This document shows positions 52,752-62,222 of a DNA stretch of 64,000 bases, piece by piece. The DNA is taken from the NCBI RefSeq assembly GCF_001636545.1, contig NZ_JFHK01000005.1, positions 62,001-126,000 of the forward strand, written 5' to 3'. The notes below the pieces were generated by a model that had not been told where the DNA came from, ran no database searches, and was given only the letters and a program-made list of their open reading frames with translations. Each line of letters opens with the position of its first letter. The first letter of the stretch is position 1. The stretch comes from Kosmotoga arenicorallina S304. Lineage in GTDB: Bacteria; Thermotogota; Thermotogae; Petrotogales; Kosmotogaceae. Position numbers and translations under genes: made by a program.

Positions 52752-53297
52752 TCAGATGTTTAAATGTTTTTCAGCCATGAGCACCCCGGCAATGGTCTTT
52801 CCATCTAAAATTTTACCTGAAAGAATCTCTTTTACAATGTCTTGAAAGGAAAGCTCTATCTTTTCTATAAACTCTCCGGAATCAGGTTCTGGTTCTCCAT
52901 CGGGTATAACCTCAGCGAGAAAGATGTGAATTTTTTCGTCAGAAAATCCCGGTGAAGTGTACATTTCACTTAATTTCGTTAATTTCATTGCTTTATAACC
53001 CGTTTCCTCTTTCAGTTCCCTGACAGCACAGAGTTCTGGTTCCTCGCCTTCTTCCAGTTTTCCAGCGGGGATTTCCAGTAAAAACTGGTTGACTGGAAAC
53101 CGAAATTGCTTTACAAGTATTATCTTATCGCCAAAAACAGGTACTACTGCGACAGCACCTTGATGACGCACTACTTCCCGATGGCTCTCAGAACCATCTA
53201 TCAGTTTAACTCTGTGCTTTTCCACCTTTATAATATTGCCAGTAAAAATCTCTTTACATTGTATGGATTTTTCGGCTTTTGGTTCCTGAACTTCCAT
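52752..53297 (-). CDS. Nudix hydrolase, ADP-ribose pyrophosphatase type
   Basis: 181 residues. Nudix box GKLEEGEEPELCAVRELKEE followed by TGY (G-x5-E-x7-REUxEExGU) is complete, near residues 78-100. The N-terminal beta-strand domain VEKHRVKLIDGSESHREVV and FRFPVNQFLLEIPAGKL match ADP-ribose pyrophosphatases. RBS GAGGAG. Confidence 0.9.
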   Translation of the reverse strand: MEVQEPKAEKSIQCKEIFTGNIIKVEKHRVKLIDGSESHREVVRHQGAVAVVPVFGDKIILVKQFRFPVNQFLLEIPAGKLEEGEEPELCAVRELKEETGYKAMKLTKLSEMYTSPGFSDEKIHIFLAEVIPDGEPEPDSGEFIEKIELSFQDIVKEILSGKILDGKTIAGVLMAEKHLNI

Positions 53298-53303
53298 TTA
53301 TCG

Positions 53304-53699
53304 TCATTCTCCTCTTAAATCAAATTGTAACGGAAGTAATTCAGACACACTGGTTTCCATTACCTCATTTCGTCCTGCCAATATGACTGTAAACTCTCCA
53401 AATTCAGCCATAACCTGACGGCATGCGCCACAGGGTGGGGTCGGGGCTTCCTGTGACCCAACAACAACCAAGCCTTTGAATTTCCTTTTGCCGTTACTTA
53501 CCGCGGAAAAGATGGCACTGCGTTCAGCACATATGGTAAGACCCAGGGAAGCATTTTCTACATTCGTTCCCAGAAATATCTCTCCATCTTCTGTTAAGAG
53601 AGCCGCACCAACTGCAAAATTCGAATAAGGGGAATATGAGTTCTCTCTTGCTTCCTTGGCTTTTTCAATCAGCAGCTTCTTTTCCTCTTTGGTCAGCAT
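53304..53699 (-). CDS. cdd: cytidine deaminase
   Basis: 131 residues, small homotetrameric type. Zinc motifs CAERSAIFSA (Cys, catalytic Glu) and PCGACRQVM are intact. Pyrimidine salvage: cytidine to uridine. Start overlaps the CorC-like gene end by 35 bases, an unusually long overlap, with GGAGGA before ATG. Confidence 0.95.
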   Translation of the reverse strand: MLTKEEKKLLIEKAKEARENSYSPYSNFAVGAALLTEDGEIFLGTNVENASLGLTICAERSAIFSAVSNGKRKFKGLVVVGSQEAPTPPCGACRQVMAEFGEFTVILAGRNEVMETSVSELLPLQFDLRGE

Positions 53700-55026
53700 G
53701 TCTTCTCCTCCGTTCCACAGTAAGCTTTATTTTCTCGATACGGTTCTTACCAATTGCTATGATTTCAAAGTCGAAACCATCTATACTTATTATCTCACCA
53801 ACCTCAGGAAAACGCTCCAAAACTTCAAGCAGATATCCACCTACGGTTTCAAACTCCGTTTCAGGGAATTTGACTTCAAGTTCTCTTTCAATATCATTTA
53901 TAGGTGTCATTCCATCTATTATATATGTATTCTCACCTATCTTCTCTATTGTTATTTCCTCGGATTCTACATCGTACTCATCCAGAATTTCCCCTGTAAA
54001 CTCCTCAAGGATGTCTTCCATGGACACCAGTCCCGCAGTACCACCATATTCATCCACTACAATGGCTAAATGAATTTTTCTCTGCTTGAATTCTTTCATC
54101 AAATCATGGATTTTTTTGGTTTCCGGTATGAAAAATGGAGCGCGCATTATTTCCTTTACCGGAATAGTATTCAAAATCTTTTCCGTGTAATTTCTCTCCG
54201 CAATATAGCCAATGATATCTTTTGCATAGCACACACCAACAATGCGGTCAATGTTATCCCGGTAAACGGGTATTCGTGAATACCCTTCTTCATGAACAAG
54301 ATTTAATAGATCCCTGAGTACTGCATCCTCTTCTATACACACTATTTCAACCCTTGGTGTCATAATTTCTTTTACAGAGGTGTCCTTTAATTCCAGGGAC
54401 ATCTTCATCATACGTCTTTCTTCGGGAAGCAGTACACCTTCTTCATGGCCTGCGTCGACAGCGGAAATGATTTCATCCTCGGTTATAAAGGGGGTTTCTC
54501 TGACTTTTTTTCCTCCTCTGATCACTATCAAAGCGTTGGAGATTCTCATAAGAAGCCATATAATCGGGGTGAGAACCCTTGTTACAAAGGAGATAAAACT
54601 TATTATCCTGCGAAAGACTTTTTCAGAATTTTCCCTTGCATGGATCTTGGGTGTTATCTCACCAAAGACAAGTATCAGAAAAGTCATCACACCGGTTACT
54701 ATAGCTGCTGCAGTGCTCTGAGCACTTTCAGGCAGTATTTTTAATACCAGAAGTGTGGCCACAGAAGATGCGAGAATGTTGACAAGATTATTCATTATGA
54801 GAATCGCTGTGAGCATCTTATTTGGCTTTTCAAGGGATTCTTGAAGAATTTGCTGCATGGATTTGTCTTTTTCCTCTTTTAGGAGTTTCCTTAACTTCAA
54901 CCTACTCACAGAAGTAAGAGCGGTCTCAGAACCGGAAAAAAGTCCAGAAAGATAGATCAAAAAAACAAGAAACAGAAAGTTCAATAACAACGAGAGAGGG
55001 TCTCCAGTACTGGCTGGGTCTTCCAC
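53665..55026 (-). CDS. CorC/HlyC-type CNNM transporter-associated CBS protein
   Basis: 453 residues. N-terminal CNNM/DUF21 domain with ~4 membrane helices (LSLLLNFLFLVFLIYLSGLF, NSGSETALTSVSRLKL-like GSETALTSV), two CBS domains (VKEIMTPRVEIVCIEED; EYGGTAGLVSMEDILEE), and the C-terminal CorC_HlyC domain. The family is linked to divalent cation (Mg/Co) efflux. GTG start 55026 after GGAGGTG. Confidence 0.9.
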   Translation of the reverse strand: MEDPASTGDPLSLLLNFLFLVFLIYLSGLFSGSETALTSVSRLKLRKLLKEEKDKSMQQILQESLEKPNKMLTAILIMNNLVNILASSVATLLVLKILPESAQSTAAAIVTGVMTFLILVFGEITPKIHARENSEKVFRRIISFISFVTRVLTPIIWLLMRISNALIVIRGGKKVRETPFITEDEIISAVDAGHEEGVLLPEERRMMKMSLELKDTSVKEIMTPRVEIVCIEEDAVLRDLLNLVHEEGYSRIPVYRDNIDRIVGVCYAKDIIGYIAERNYTEKILNTIPVKEIMRAPFFIPETKKIHDLMKEFKQRKIHLAIVVDEYGGTAGLVSMEDILEEFTGEILDEYDVESEEITIEKIGENTYIIDGMTPINDIERELEVKFPETEFETVGGYLLEVLERFPEVGEIISIDGFDFEIIAIGKNRIEKIKLTVERRRRHADQRGKEAAD

Positions 55027-55046
55027 TGTAATTTAACACCTCCAGA

Positions 55047-55514
55047 TCAATAGTGATATGTTTTTCCCTTTATTATTGTTTCAGCCCTGTATAGCTGTTC
55101 TAAGAGCAGTAACACCGCCATCTCATGGGTAAAAGTTAGCTTTGACAATGAGAAAAGCTCCCATCCGCCTTCCAGTATTTCACGGGAAAAGCCATAAGGC
55201 CCACCTATGAGAAACAATACTTTTTTCACACTTCTATTTTGCCATGTTTTTAGCTTCGATGCAAATTGAACCGATGTGGGGATTTTCCCTCTTTCATCAA
55301 GAATCAAAACCTTTGCATATTTCTCAACTTCAATTATACCGATATATCTTTTTGCTTCTTCCTTTTTTATTTCTTCAATATTGCTTCCTCTTCCCGGTGG
55401 TAACGTTGTAATTTTAACCGTAGCATAAGGGGACACCCATTTCAAGTACTGTTCCACCCCTATTTTGATGAAATCCGTTTTGATCTTACCGGTTACCACT
55501 ATTTCAAAGGTCAC
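55047..55514 (-). CDS. rlmH: 23S rRNA (pseudouridine1915-N3)-methyltransferase
   Basis: 155 residues, SPOUT knot fold. FLIGGPYGFS and LLLLEQLYRAETIIKGKTYHY-type ending (EQLYRA, then YHY) are the RlmH signatures. Methylates the helix-69 pseudouridine in mature ribosomes. GTG start overlapping the end of hutI by 11 bases. Confidence 0.93.
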   Translation of the reverse strand: MTFEIVVTGKIKTDFIKIGVEQYLKWVSPYATVKITTLPPGRGSNIEEIKKEEAKRYIGIIEVEKYAKVLILDERGKIPTSVQFASKLKTWQNRSVKKVLFLIGGPYGFSREILEGGWELFSLSKLTFTHEMAVLLLLEQLYRAETIIKGKTYHY

Positions 55515-56724
55515 CGGCTATCACTCTTCCTTTTTTAATCGTGGCGGTAACGATCTTTCTGGAGAACATATACGGCAAATCGATGTAACTATCCATATCG
55601 AGGAGAGCAATGTCGGCATCATAGCCTATTTCCAATAACCCTTTACTGTCAGCCATACTCAATACATGAGCACTATTTGCTGTATAAGCAGTTATCGCCT
55701 CTTCTACACTGAGACCGTTTCGAGAAACTGCAAGATGAATTACGATTTGAGGGTTATAGATGTTGCATGAACCCGGGTTGAAATCTGACCCTAACGCAAC
55801 AATCCCATTATGTTCAACCAGAAAATCTCCTCTTGCATACTTCTCTTTTAGAAAGAAAGAAGTTCCAGGCATTAATACCGCTGTGACATCACTGTTCGCT
55901 ATTGTTTCAAGAGTAACCTCATCTGCTGCAATTAAGTGATCCGCTGAAACAGCCCCAAGCTCAACGGCAAGTTTCCCGCCGCCAGAATTTACTAGTTCAT
56001 CAGCATGCATTCTTATCCTGAAACCCTGTTTTACCAATTCCTTCAAAAATCTTCTGCTCTCATCAGGCTCAAAAACGCCCTTTTCACAGAAAATATCAGC
56101 TGTATCTGTATATTCTTTCACTTTATCAGTGAAGCCAAGCAAATATTCAAGATATTCCCTTTTATCCCTGTAATTGTGCGGGAAAGCATGTGCACCCAAA
56201 AAGGTGGAAATCACATCAATAGGTTGGGACTTATTCAGGCGGTTTAACACCCTTAACTGTTTTAGCTCTGATTTCTCATCAAGCCCATAACCGCTTTTTC
56301 CCTCTACCGTGGTTATTCCGCAATGTGCCATTTCCACTAAATTTTTCATATTGTATTGAAAAAGCTCGGTTTCAGAAGCCTTTCTAACCGCTTCAACAGT
56401 TGAAAAAATGCCGCCGCCGTTCTCCATTATTTCCATATAGCTTTTCCCCTCGAGGCGCATGAGAAACTCAGAGCTTCGATTTCCTATAAAGGGAATATGA
56501 GTGTGGCAATCAACAAACCCGGGCAAAGCTATCAATCCCTTTGCCTGGATTTTTCTCAACGCAGGCGGCTTTTCAGTCCCGATATAGGCGATTTTTCCAT
56601 CCTTTATACCTATATTCGCTCTTTTTATAACTCTGAGCATTCCCATTTCTTTACCCCTGACGGGGCCTTTGTGGATGGGGGAAACGATCTCTTTAAGACC
56701 AACAATTAGAGCATCAAGCTCCAT
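55504..56724 (-). CDS. hutI: imidazolonepropionase
   Basis: 406 residues, amidohydrolase superfamily. Third step of histidine degradation, making N-formimino-glutamate. DCHTHIPFIGNR gives the metal His pair; MHADELVNSGG, DHLIAADE and ALGSDFNPGSC the other ligands. ATG overlaps the ftcD stop (TAATG). Histidase and urocanase genes are not in the window. Confidence 0.94.
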   Translation of the reverse strand: MELDALIVGLKEIVSPIHKGPVRGKEMGMLRVIKRANIGIKDGKIAYIGTEKPPALRKIQAKGLIALPGFVDCHTHIPFIGNRSSEFLMRLEGKSYMEIMENGGGIFSTVEAVRKASETELFQYNMKNLVEMAHCGITTVEGKSGYGLDEKSELKQLRVLNRLNKSQPIDVISTFLGAHAFPHNYRDKREYLEYLLGFTDKVKEYTDTADIFCEKGVFEPDESRRFLKELVKQGFRIRMHADELVNSGGGKLAVELGAVSADHLIAADEVTLETIANSDVTAVLMPGTSFFLKEKYARGDFLVEHNGIVALGSDFNPGSCNIYNPQIVIHLAVSRNGLSVEEAITAYTANSAHVLSMADSKGLLEIGYDADIALLDMDSYIDLPYMFSRKIVTATIKKGRVIAGDL

Positions 56725-57641
56725 TATTGATCAACCTCACGTGAAATTGCATCGAGCAGTTTCTTTTCGATAACCGAATCGGGATCGTAGTTTTCCAGGC
56801 GCAAATAAAAATCTGCAACATCAAAGAGGGCTTTCATCGGAACCATGCCGACAATTTCCGAGCCAACTATTGGGACACCATATCTTTCCGCTTCAAGCTT
56901 AATAATTTCAAAAACTCTATGAATGGGGGTCTTTTTATAGTTCGTCAAATTCATGGAAACCTGTACTATACCCCTCTCTTCAAGCTTAAAACCCAGAGCT
57001 TTTACATACCTGAACCCACCGCTAATATGCCTGACGGATTTTGCAATTTTTTTTGCAATTTCAATATTGTCTGTACCGAGGTTAACGTTGAAGGCTATTA
57101 GGAATTCCCTGCATCCTACAGCTACGACACCAGCAGTGGGATGAACTTCATCAGGTCCAAAATCGGGCTTCCATTGAGGGAGCTTTATTTTTTCATGAAA
57201 ACCTTCGAATTCCCCTTTTCTAATCTCCGAAAGATTCTCGCGTTCCTTTGAGCTAGCAGAATACTCATAAAGATACACCGGTATCTCAAGTTCTTCACCG
57301 ATTTTTTTGCCAAGCTCTTTTGAAAGTTCTACACATTCTTCCTTTGTAACCCCCATAATAGGCACAAGAGGAATGACATCTACCGCTCCCATTCTTGGGT
57401 GTTCGCCACGATGTTTTCTGAGATCTATCAATTCCTGAGCTTTTTTTGACATGTTAAAAAGTGCTTTAATAACAGCCTCAGGATCTCCAGCAATGGTCAC
57501 TACCGATCTATTATGATCTGGATCGCTTGAATAGTCGAGAACCCATACTTTTTCAACTGCTCTTGCTTCATCTACAATAGCTTCTACTACTTCTTGTCTC
57601 CTGCCTTCACTGAAATTGGGAACTGATTCGACGATTTTCAT
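56724..57641 (-). CDS. ftcD: glutamate formimidoyltransferase
   Basis: 305 residues, formiminotransferase domains only, without the cyclodeaminase half. Transfers the formimino group from formimino-glutamate to tetrahydrofolate. ESVPNFSEGRR, RKHRGEHPRMGAVDV and TAGVVAVGCREFLIAFNVNL are signatures. ATG 57641 after AAAGGAGG. Works directly after HutI encoded next in the operon. Confidence 0.95.
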   Translation of the reverse strand: MKIVESVPNFSEGRRQEVVEAIVDEARAVEKVWVLDYSSDPDHNRSVVTIAGDPEAVIKALFNMSKKAQELIDLRKHRGEHPRMGAVDVIPLVPIMGVTKEECVELSKELGKKIGEELEIPVYLYEYSASSKERENLSEIRKGEFEGFHEKIKLPQWKPDFGPDEVHPTAGVVAVGCREFLIAFNVNLGTDNIEIAKKIAKSVRHISGGFRYVKALGFKLEERGIVQVSMNLTNYKKTPIHRVFEIIKLEAERYGVPIVGSEIVGMVPMKALFDVADFYLRLENYDPDSVIEKKLLDAISREVDQ

Positions 57642-57739
57642 ATAGCAACCTCCTTTTATGTTTGTTAAATTGATTTTTGGTTCCATACCTCGTTATTGGC
57701 ATTACAAAGGTATATTCTTGCGTAACTCCTATATCTTGA

Positions 57740-58816
57740 TTATATCTCACTGGTTCTAAATTTAGCCTCGACTTTTTTGGTAAGCACCCTATATACCAAT
57801 CCGAGCTGAGCTGAAAAAATCATCACTGAACTGCCACCGTAACTGATAAAAGGAAGTGGAATACCTGTAACCGGCATTAATCCAATGTTCATTCCTATGT
57901 TTTCAGTTATGTGGATTAGAAAAGTAACCATAACTCCAACAGAAACGAGATATGAAAACATATCCGGGGCTTTTTTGGTTGCACTCCATAAGTTCAACAT
58001 CAAAATCGCATAAAGCACGAGCAATGTAAATGCTCCAACAAACCCCATTTCTTCACCAATAACAGAGAAAATAAAATCGGTATAGTCTTCTGGAACAAAA
58101 CCGTATCTGTTCATAACACCTAACAATAAGCCCTTTCCTGCAAATCCCCCAGAACCTATAGCCCTTATAGCTTGTACAGTATTATATGCCGAACTCGATG
58201 CGTATTTTTCAGGGTTCATAAAGCTGATAATTCTATTCATCTGATACTCTTCAAGCCCGAAAAACATCAGCAAAGGAAAAAGAACAAGCCCCATTATCAG
58301 CACAACAAGAATCCATTTATCGAATTTTCTGCTGAAAAAAGTGATAAAAAACCAGATCCCCAAAATCATAAGAGTCATCCCGAGATCCGGTTCTCTATAA
58401 ATCAGCAATGCAATTAATCCAGTTATTGCTGTGCCTGCGAAAAAGCCACCTTTCGATTCCGAATACAGCTTGGCCAGAAAAAGAACTATCACAAATTTAG
58501 CCACTTCTGACGGCTGAAAACTCGCAATACCAAGGTTCATCCAGCGCCTTGAACCTGATACAGGAGGCAAAAATAGCACAACTATCAACAGTAAAAATGA
58601 GATTAATAGCAGCTTGACGGTAAGAGTTTTCCAGAATCTGAAACTGAATCTGGATACAACAAAAAAGGCTGATAATGCAAGCACATCCCAGAACAATTGC
58701 CTGTAAAACAAACCAGAATATCTGCTACCATATGTAGCAGAAAACAATGCCAGAAGTCCATAGGACATAAGAGCAACCAGGTTAAACGGTAAAAGGAAAT
58801 CAGTGCCTTTTCTCAT
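57740..58816 (-). CDS. rodA: RodA/FtsW-type peptidoglycan polymerase (SEDS)
   Basis: 358 residues with ~10 transmembrane helices. SGSRRWMNLGIASFQPSEVAK and the late MPVTGIPLPFISYGGSS match RodA/FtsW; the Asp in EPDLGM and the Ser-rich QAIRAIGSGGFAGKG are other signatures. Glycan polymerase of elongation or division. Length fits RodA. Overlaps ttuA by 17 bases. Confidence 0.92.
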   Translation of the reverse strand: MRKGTDFLLPFNLVALMSYGLLALFSATYGSRYSGLFYRQLFWDVLALSAFFVVSRFSFRFWKTLTVKLLLISFLLLIVVLFLPPVSGSRRWMNLGIASFQPSEVAKFVIVLFLAKLYSESKGGFFAGTAITGLIALLIYREPDLGMTLMILGIWFFITFFSRKFDKWILVVLIMGLVLFPLLMFFGLEEYQMNRIISFMNPEKYASSSAYNTVQAIRAIGSGGFAGKGLLLGVMNRYGFVPEDYTDFIFSVIGEEMGFVGAFTLLVLYAILMLNLWSATKKAPDMFSYLVSVGVMVTFLIHITENIGMNIGLMPVTGIPLPFISYGGSSVMIFSAQLGLVYRVLTKKVEAKFRTSEI

Positions 58817-59720
58817 CTAATCTTTTCCTGATTCCCTCCTGCAATTTGCAAAAAGAGCACGTATCCTGTGTTGTGGGATAACCACAATTGCTACATTCTT
58901 TAAGCTCGATTTCACCTTCATAGCCAGAAAAGATTTCTCTAACCTTAAAATATTCTGTCAAGAAACGATGTTTTGTGCCAGGCTGATTAACTTCGAGAGT
59001 GTTCAAAAGCTCTTTATACAACATCGAAGAAGCACCGCGAGAGGCGGGACATTCTTCCATGATATAATCAATACCTTTCATAAGGGCAAAAGTTGCTACT
59101 TCCCTCTCGCTCAGGAGAATCAAAGGTTTTACCTTTGGGGTTAGTTTATGATGAGTTCTTGGCAAGACTGGATATTGCTTTTCAAGATACCCCAGTTGCC
59201 AGTGTGTTATGTTACCAAAGAGCGTTGCAGCTTCATCATCAAGGTTATGACCTGTTGCTATCACATCATAATTCGACTCGTTAGAAAACCGGTTCATTAT
59301 ATATCTTTTCACAAGACCGCAAATCGAACATGTCTTTCTGCGCATGAGCTTTGCCGCCTCGGGAGTGGAGAGTCCACCAAGATACTCTCTCACGCTGGAA
59401 ATGAAAAGCTTTAGCCCTTTCCTTTCAGCAAAAGAAATTGCTTTACTTTTCGAAATCTCTGAATATTTTCCAATTCCAAGATCTATATAGAGCCCATGTG
59501 CATTATAACCAAGATCATTCAGAACTTCCCATAGAACAAGACTATCTTTGCCTCCAGAAACAGCCACAAGTATCTTCCAATCAGGTCCAAACATCCTGTA
59601 TTTTTTTACAGCCTTTTTCACCCGGGAGTAAAAAAACTCTTCGTAATGCTCCTGACAAAGGGCTATATTGTGTTGCTTGAGATGTATTATCGCTTCTGAT
59701 GAACACTTCTTACATTTCAA
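58800..59720 (-). CDS. ttuA: TtuA-type tRNA 2-thiouridine synthetase
   Basis: 306 residues. N-terminal zinc finger (CKKCSSEAIIHL, CQEHYEEF), PP-loop AVSGGKDS near residue 53, CSICG with the catalytic Cys pair, ATGHNLDDEAATLF, and a C-terminal zinc finger (CSNCGYPTTQDTCSFC). TtuA makes 2-thio-ribothymidine at tRNA position 54, a thermostability modification in thermophiles. TtcA-like activity is the alternative. TTG start after GAGGAGG. Confidence 0.88.
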   Translation of the reverse strand: MKCKKCSSEAIIHLKQHNIALCQEHYEEFFYSRVKKAVKKYRMFGPDWKILVAVSGGKDSLVLWEVLNDLGYNAHGLYIDLGIGKYSEISKSKAISFAERKGLKLFISSVREYLGGLSTPEAAKLMRRKTCSICGLVKRYIMNRFSNESNYDVIATGHNLDDEAATLFGNITHWQLGYLEKQYPVLPRTHHKLTPKVKPLILLSEREVATFALMKGIDYIMEECPASRGASSMLYKELLNTLEVNQPGTKHRFLTEYFKVREIFSGYEGEIELKECSNCGYPTTQDTCSFCKLQEGIRKRLDEKRH

Positions 59721-59813
59721 AATAAATCCTCCTCACAAAAGACATATTAAGAGTTTTCAAGAAGGTTTGGTCCTGTTCCTGATGTATAATTTTAACACCG
59801 GAGGAAAAAGAAG

Positions 59814-60617
59814 ATGAGAATATCAGTTGTCGGAATTGGAAAAGCCGGGAGTTTATTGGCAAAGTTTTTTTATAGAAAAGGGTATTCTGTCTCGCACCTG
59901 ATTAACAGAACACCAGAGCAGGCTCTAAAGTTGGCTCATGAACTGCCAGGCTGTAAAGCAGGCGGATTTGAGCTATTAGCAGAGCTCGAAGATGTGGTCA
60001 TAATAGCCACTTCTGATTCCGCTATTAGAGATACCTTTTTGAGAATATGGAATGTTAACACCAGACCCGAATATTTCATACACCTTAGTGGTGCGATTAG
60101 TTCCCGGGTTTTTGAAGAAGCCGCCAAGGCAGAAAAGGGCGTTGCAAGTTTTCATCCTAATCTATCCATATCCAGCTTTTCTATTTCACCTTCCCTTTTG
60201 CAAAAAGCCATTTTTGGACTGGAGGGAAATGAAAAAGGAATTGCATTCCTGGCTTCAATTGCTAAAAAAGAGGGACTTAGGTATGTTAATATTTCAACGG
60301 AAAGCAAAATTCTTTACCATGCTGCTGCTGTTTTCAGCTCAAATTTTACCCAGCTTATGCTAAAACAAGCAGAGAGTTTGTATCGCGAAAAGCTCCTGTT
60401 TGATAACCTGAGTGTCGTTGAACTTTTGGAATCTTATCTTGAAGGTCTTCTTAAAAAGGTGAAGACGGGTACCCTTAGCGAATTTAGTGGTCCAGCAGCC
60501 CGAAATGATCAAAGAACCCTTGAATTGGAACAAAGATGTTTATCTGAGATCAATCCTAAACTTGGTAAGCTTTACGAGGAGCTTTCATGCATGATACGAC
60601 ATGTGAGAGGTGATTAG
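59814..60617 (+). CDS. DUF2520 / Rossmann-fold oxidoreductase-like protein
   Basis: 267 residues. N-terminal NAD(P) loop VVGIGKAGSLLAK, then IATSDSAIRD and FHPNLSISSF (DUF2520 substrate loop), and a C-terminal all-helical half with GPAARNDQRTLELE. The family often adjoins panB/panC, and a role in pantothenate synthesis has been suggested from that; I only infer it here because panB starts right after. RBS GGAGG. Confidence 0.8.
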   Translation: MRISVVGIGKAGSLLAKFFYRKGYSVSHLINRTPEQALKLAHELPGCKAGGFELLAELEDVVIIATSDSAIRDTFLRIWNVNTRPEYFIHLSGAISSRVFEEAAKAEKGVASFHPNLSISSFSISPSLLQKAIFGLEGNEKGIAFLASIAKKEGLRYVNISTESKILYHAAAVFSSNFTQLMLKQAESLYREKLLFDNLSVVELLESYLEGLLKKVKTGTLSEFSGPAARNDQRTLELEQRCLSEINPKLGKLYEELSCMIRHVRGD

Positions 60618-60618
60618 C

Positions 60619-61416
60619 GTGAACGTGCGAAAAATAATAAATTCCAAGGGAAAAGAAAAGCTTTCCATGATAACTGTTTATAGTTATTTTCAGGCAAAGA
60701 TGGCCGAAGAGGCAGGAATAGACCTGTTACTTGTCGGAGACTCTTATGGAAATGTGATGCTCGGCTACGAGAACACACTTCCTGTTTCAATGGAGCATCT
60801 TCTGCCCGTTGTAGAAGCGGTAAAGAGAGGTGCTCGAAATTCGTTCATCATAGCCGACATGCCCTTTATGTCTTATCAACCTTCTGAAAGTGAAGCAATA
60901 AAGAATGCCTGCCTTTTTATGAAGGCCGGTGCCAATGCTGTAAAAATCGAAGGTGGCGTTGAGGTTGCCAGCCTCATAAAAAAATTGACTGATTACGGAA
61001 TTCCTGTAATGGGTCATGTTGGTCTCACCCCACAGCACTTGAATAAGATTGGCGGCTATTTTGTGCAAGGGCGCAGTGAAAAGAGCATTAAAAATCTGGT
61101 GGAAAATGTCAATGCTCTTGAAGACGCAGGAGCTTTTGCTATTGTCTTAGAACTCATAGTTGAGGAAGTGGCAAGGACATTGACAGAAGAATTGAAAATC
61201 CCCACAATCGGAATTGGATCAGGTAAATATTGTGATGGGCAGGTGCTTGTGTGGCATGACCTTTTGGGGATCAACACAGAATTCAAACCAACTTTTGTGA
61301 AACGCTATGCAAATCTTAGAGAAACAATAGTAAATGCTTTGAAAAGATACGACGAAGAGGTCAAGTCGGTAAAATTTCCTTCAGACGAGCACAGTTTCAG
61401 GGAGGTGAAAGGATGA
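60619..61416 (+). CDS. panB: 3-methyl-2-oxobutanoate hydroxymethyltransferase
   Basis: 265 residues. Adds the methylene-THF carbon to ketoisovalerate, first step of pantothenate synthesis. MITVYSYFQAKMAEEAGIDLL and VGDSYGNVMLG (metal Asp), KIEGG, MGHVGLTPQ and GIGSGKYCDGQVLVWHD are all typical. GTG 60619 chosen for AGAGG; GTG 60610 is alternative. Overlaps or touches both neighbours. Confidence 0.96.
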   Translation: MNVRKIINSKGKEKLSMITVYSYFQAKMAEEAGIDLLLVGDSYGNVMLGYENTLPVSMEHLLPVVEAVKRGARNSFIIADMPFMSYQPSESEAIKNACLFMKAGANAVKIEGGVEVASLIKKLTDYGIPVMGHVGLTPQHLNKIGGYFVQGRSEKSIKNLVENVNALEDAGAFAIVLELIVEEVARTLTEELKIPTIGIGSGKYCDGQVLVWHDLLGINTEFKPTFVKRYANLRETIVNALKRYDEEVKSVKFPSDEHSFREVKG

Positions 61417-62222
61417 CCGGCTGGATTTCCACCTTATCCAAAATAGGAATCAGCCTTTTACTTCTCCTGGTGGCTTATTATTCTTCAAAGCTAACATTCA
61501 GAGTAATACAGGGTTTTTATTCAAGAAAAGGGACTTCTCTCAAAGCACCCAATACATTAAGGCTTGTGTTGAACATCTTTTTCTTTTTAATTGCAGCAAT
61601 GATAATCCTGAGTGTGATCTTTGAAGATCTTATACCGGTCATCACCGGCATTGGAGTGGGAGGGCTTGTCGTTGGTATAGCCCTTCAAAGACCTCTCGAA
61701 AACATCATTTCCGGGATATTTCTGCTTGTCGGCAGAGCTGTTATTGAAGGGGATGTTGTCAAAATAGGGGAACACAGTGGGGTTGTTGAAACGGTTAATC
61801 TAAATCACACTATTCTGAAGAGTTTCGATGGAAAAAGAGTTCTCATTCCCAATATATCAGTGTGGAGGGGAGAGATTATACACTATTGGCCCGGACCTAT
61901 CAGAAGATTAGAAATGATTGTTGGCCTTCCTTACGAAGTCGAAGTTTCCGTAGCCCTGAGTGTTTTACAGGAAGTCATAGATGAAGAGGAGCTTATCTAT
62001 AAAGGCGAAGGCATTTCAAATTTCGTTGTTTTCAATGGTTTCAATACTTCAAGCATTGATTTCAAGCTCTATTTCTGGTTTGAAAGAGCCAACTATTTTG
62101 ATGTTCAAAACAATGTTGCGGCTGGAATATATAAAAAGCTGAAAGAAAAGGGCATTACCATACCTTTTCCTCAGCTTGATATACACGTAAAAGAGCTGCC
62201 CGGAGTCGGAGGGATTCAGTGA
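61413..62222 (+). CDS. small mechanosensitive channel (MscS family)
   Basis: 269 residues. Transmembrane helices at about 8-27, 45-68 and 73-100; pore helix region LIPVITGIGVGGLVVGIALQ then RPLENIISGIFLLV, the MscS core. Beta domain with GDVVKIGEHSGVVETV and LIPNI. C-terminal alpha/beta domain ends in PFPQLDIHVKE. Osmotic relief channel. ATGA overlap with panB. Confidence 0.92.
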   Translation: MTGWISTLSKIGISLLLLLVAYYSSKLTFRVIQGFYSRKGTSLKAPNTLRLVLNIFFFLIAAMIILSVIFEDLIPVITGIGVGGLVVGIALQRPLENIISGIFLLVGRAVIEGDVVKIGEHSGVVETVNLNHTILKSFDGKRVLIPNISVWRGEIIHYWPGPIRRLEMIVGLPYEVEVSVALSVLQEVIDEEELIYKGEGISNFVVFNGFNTSSIDFKLYFWFERANYFDVQNNVAAGIYKKLKEKGITIPFPQLDIHVKELPGVGGIQ

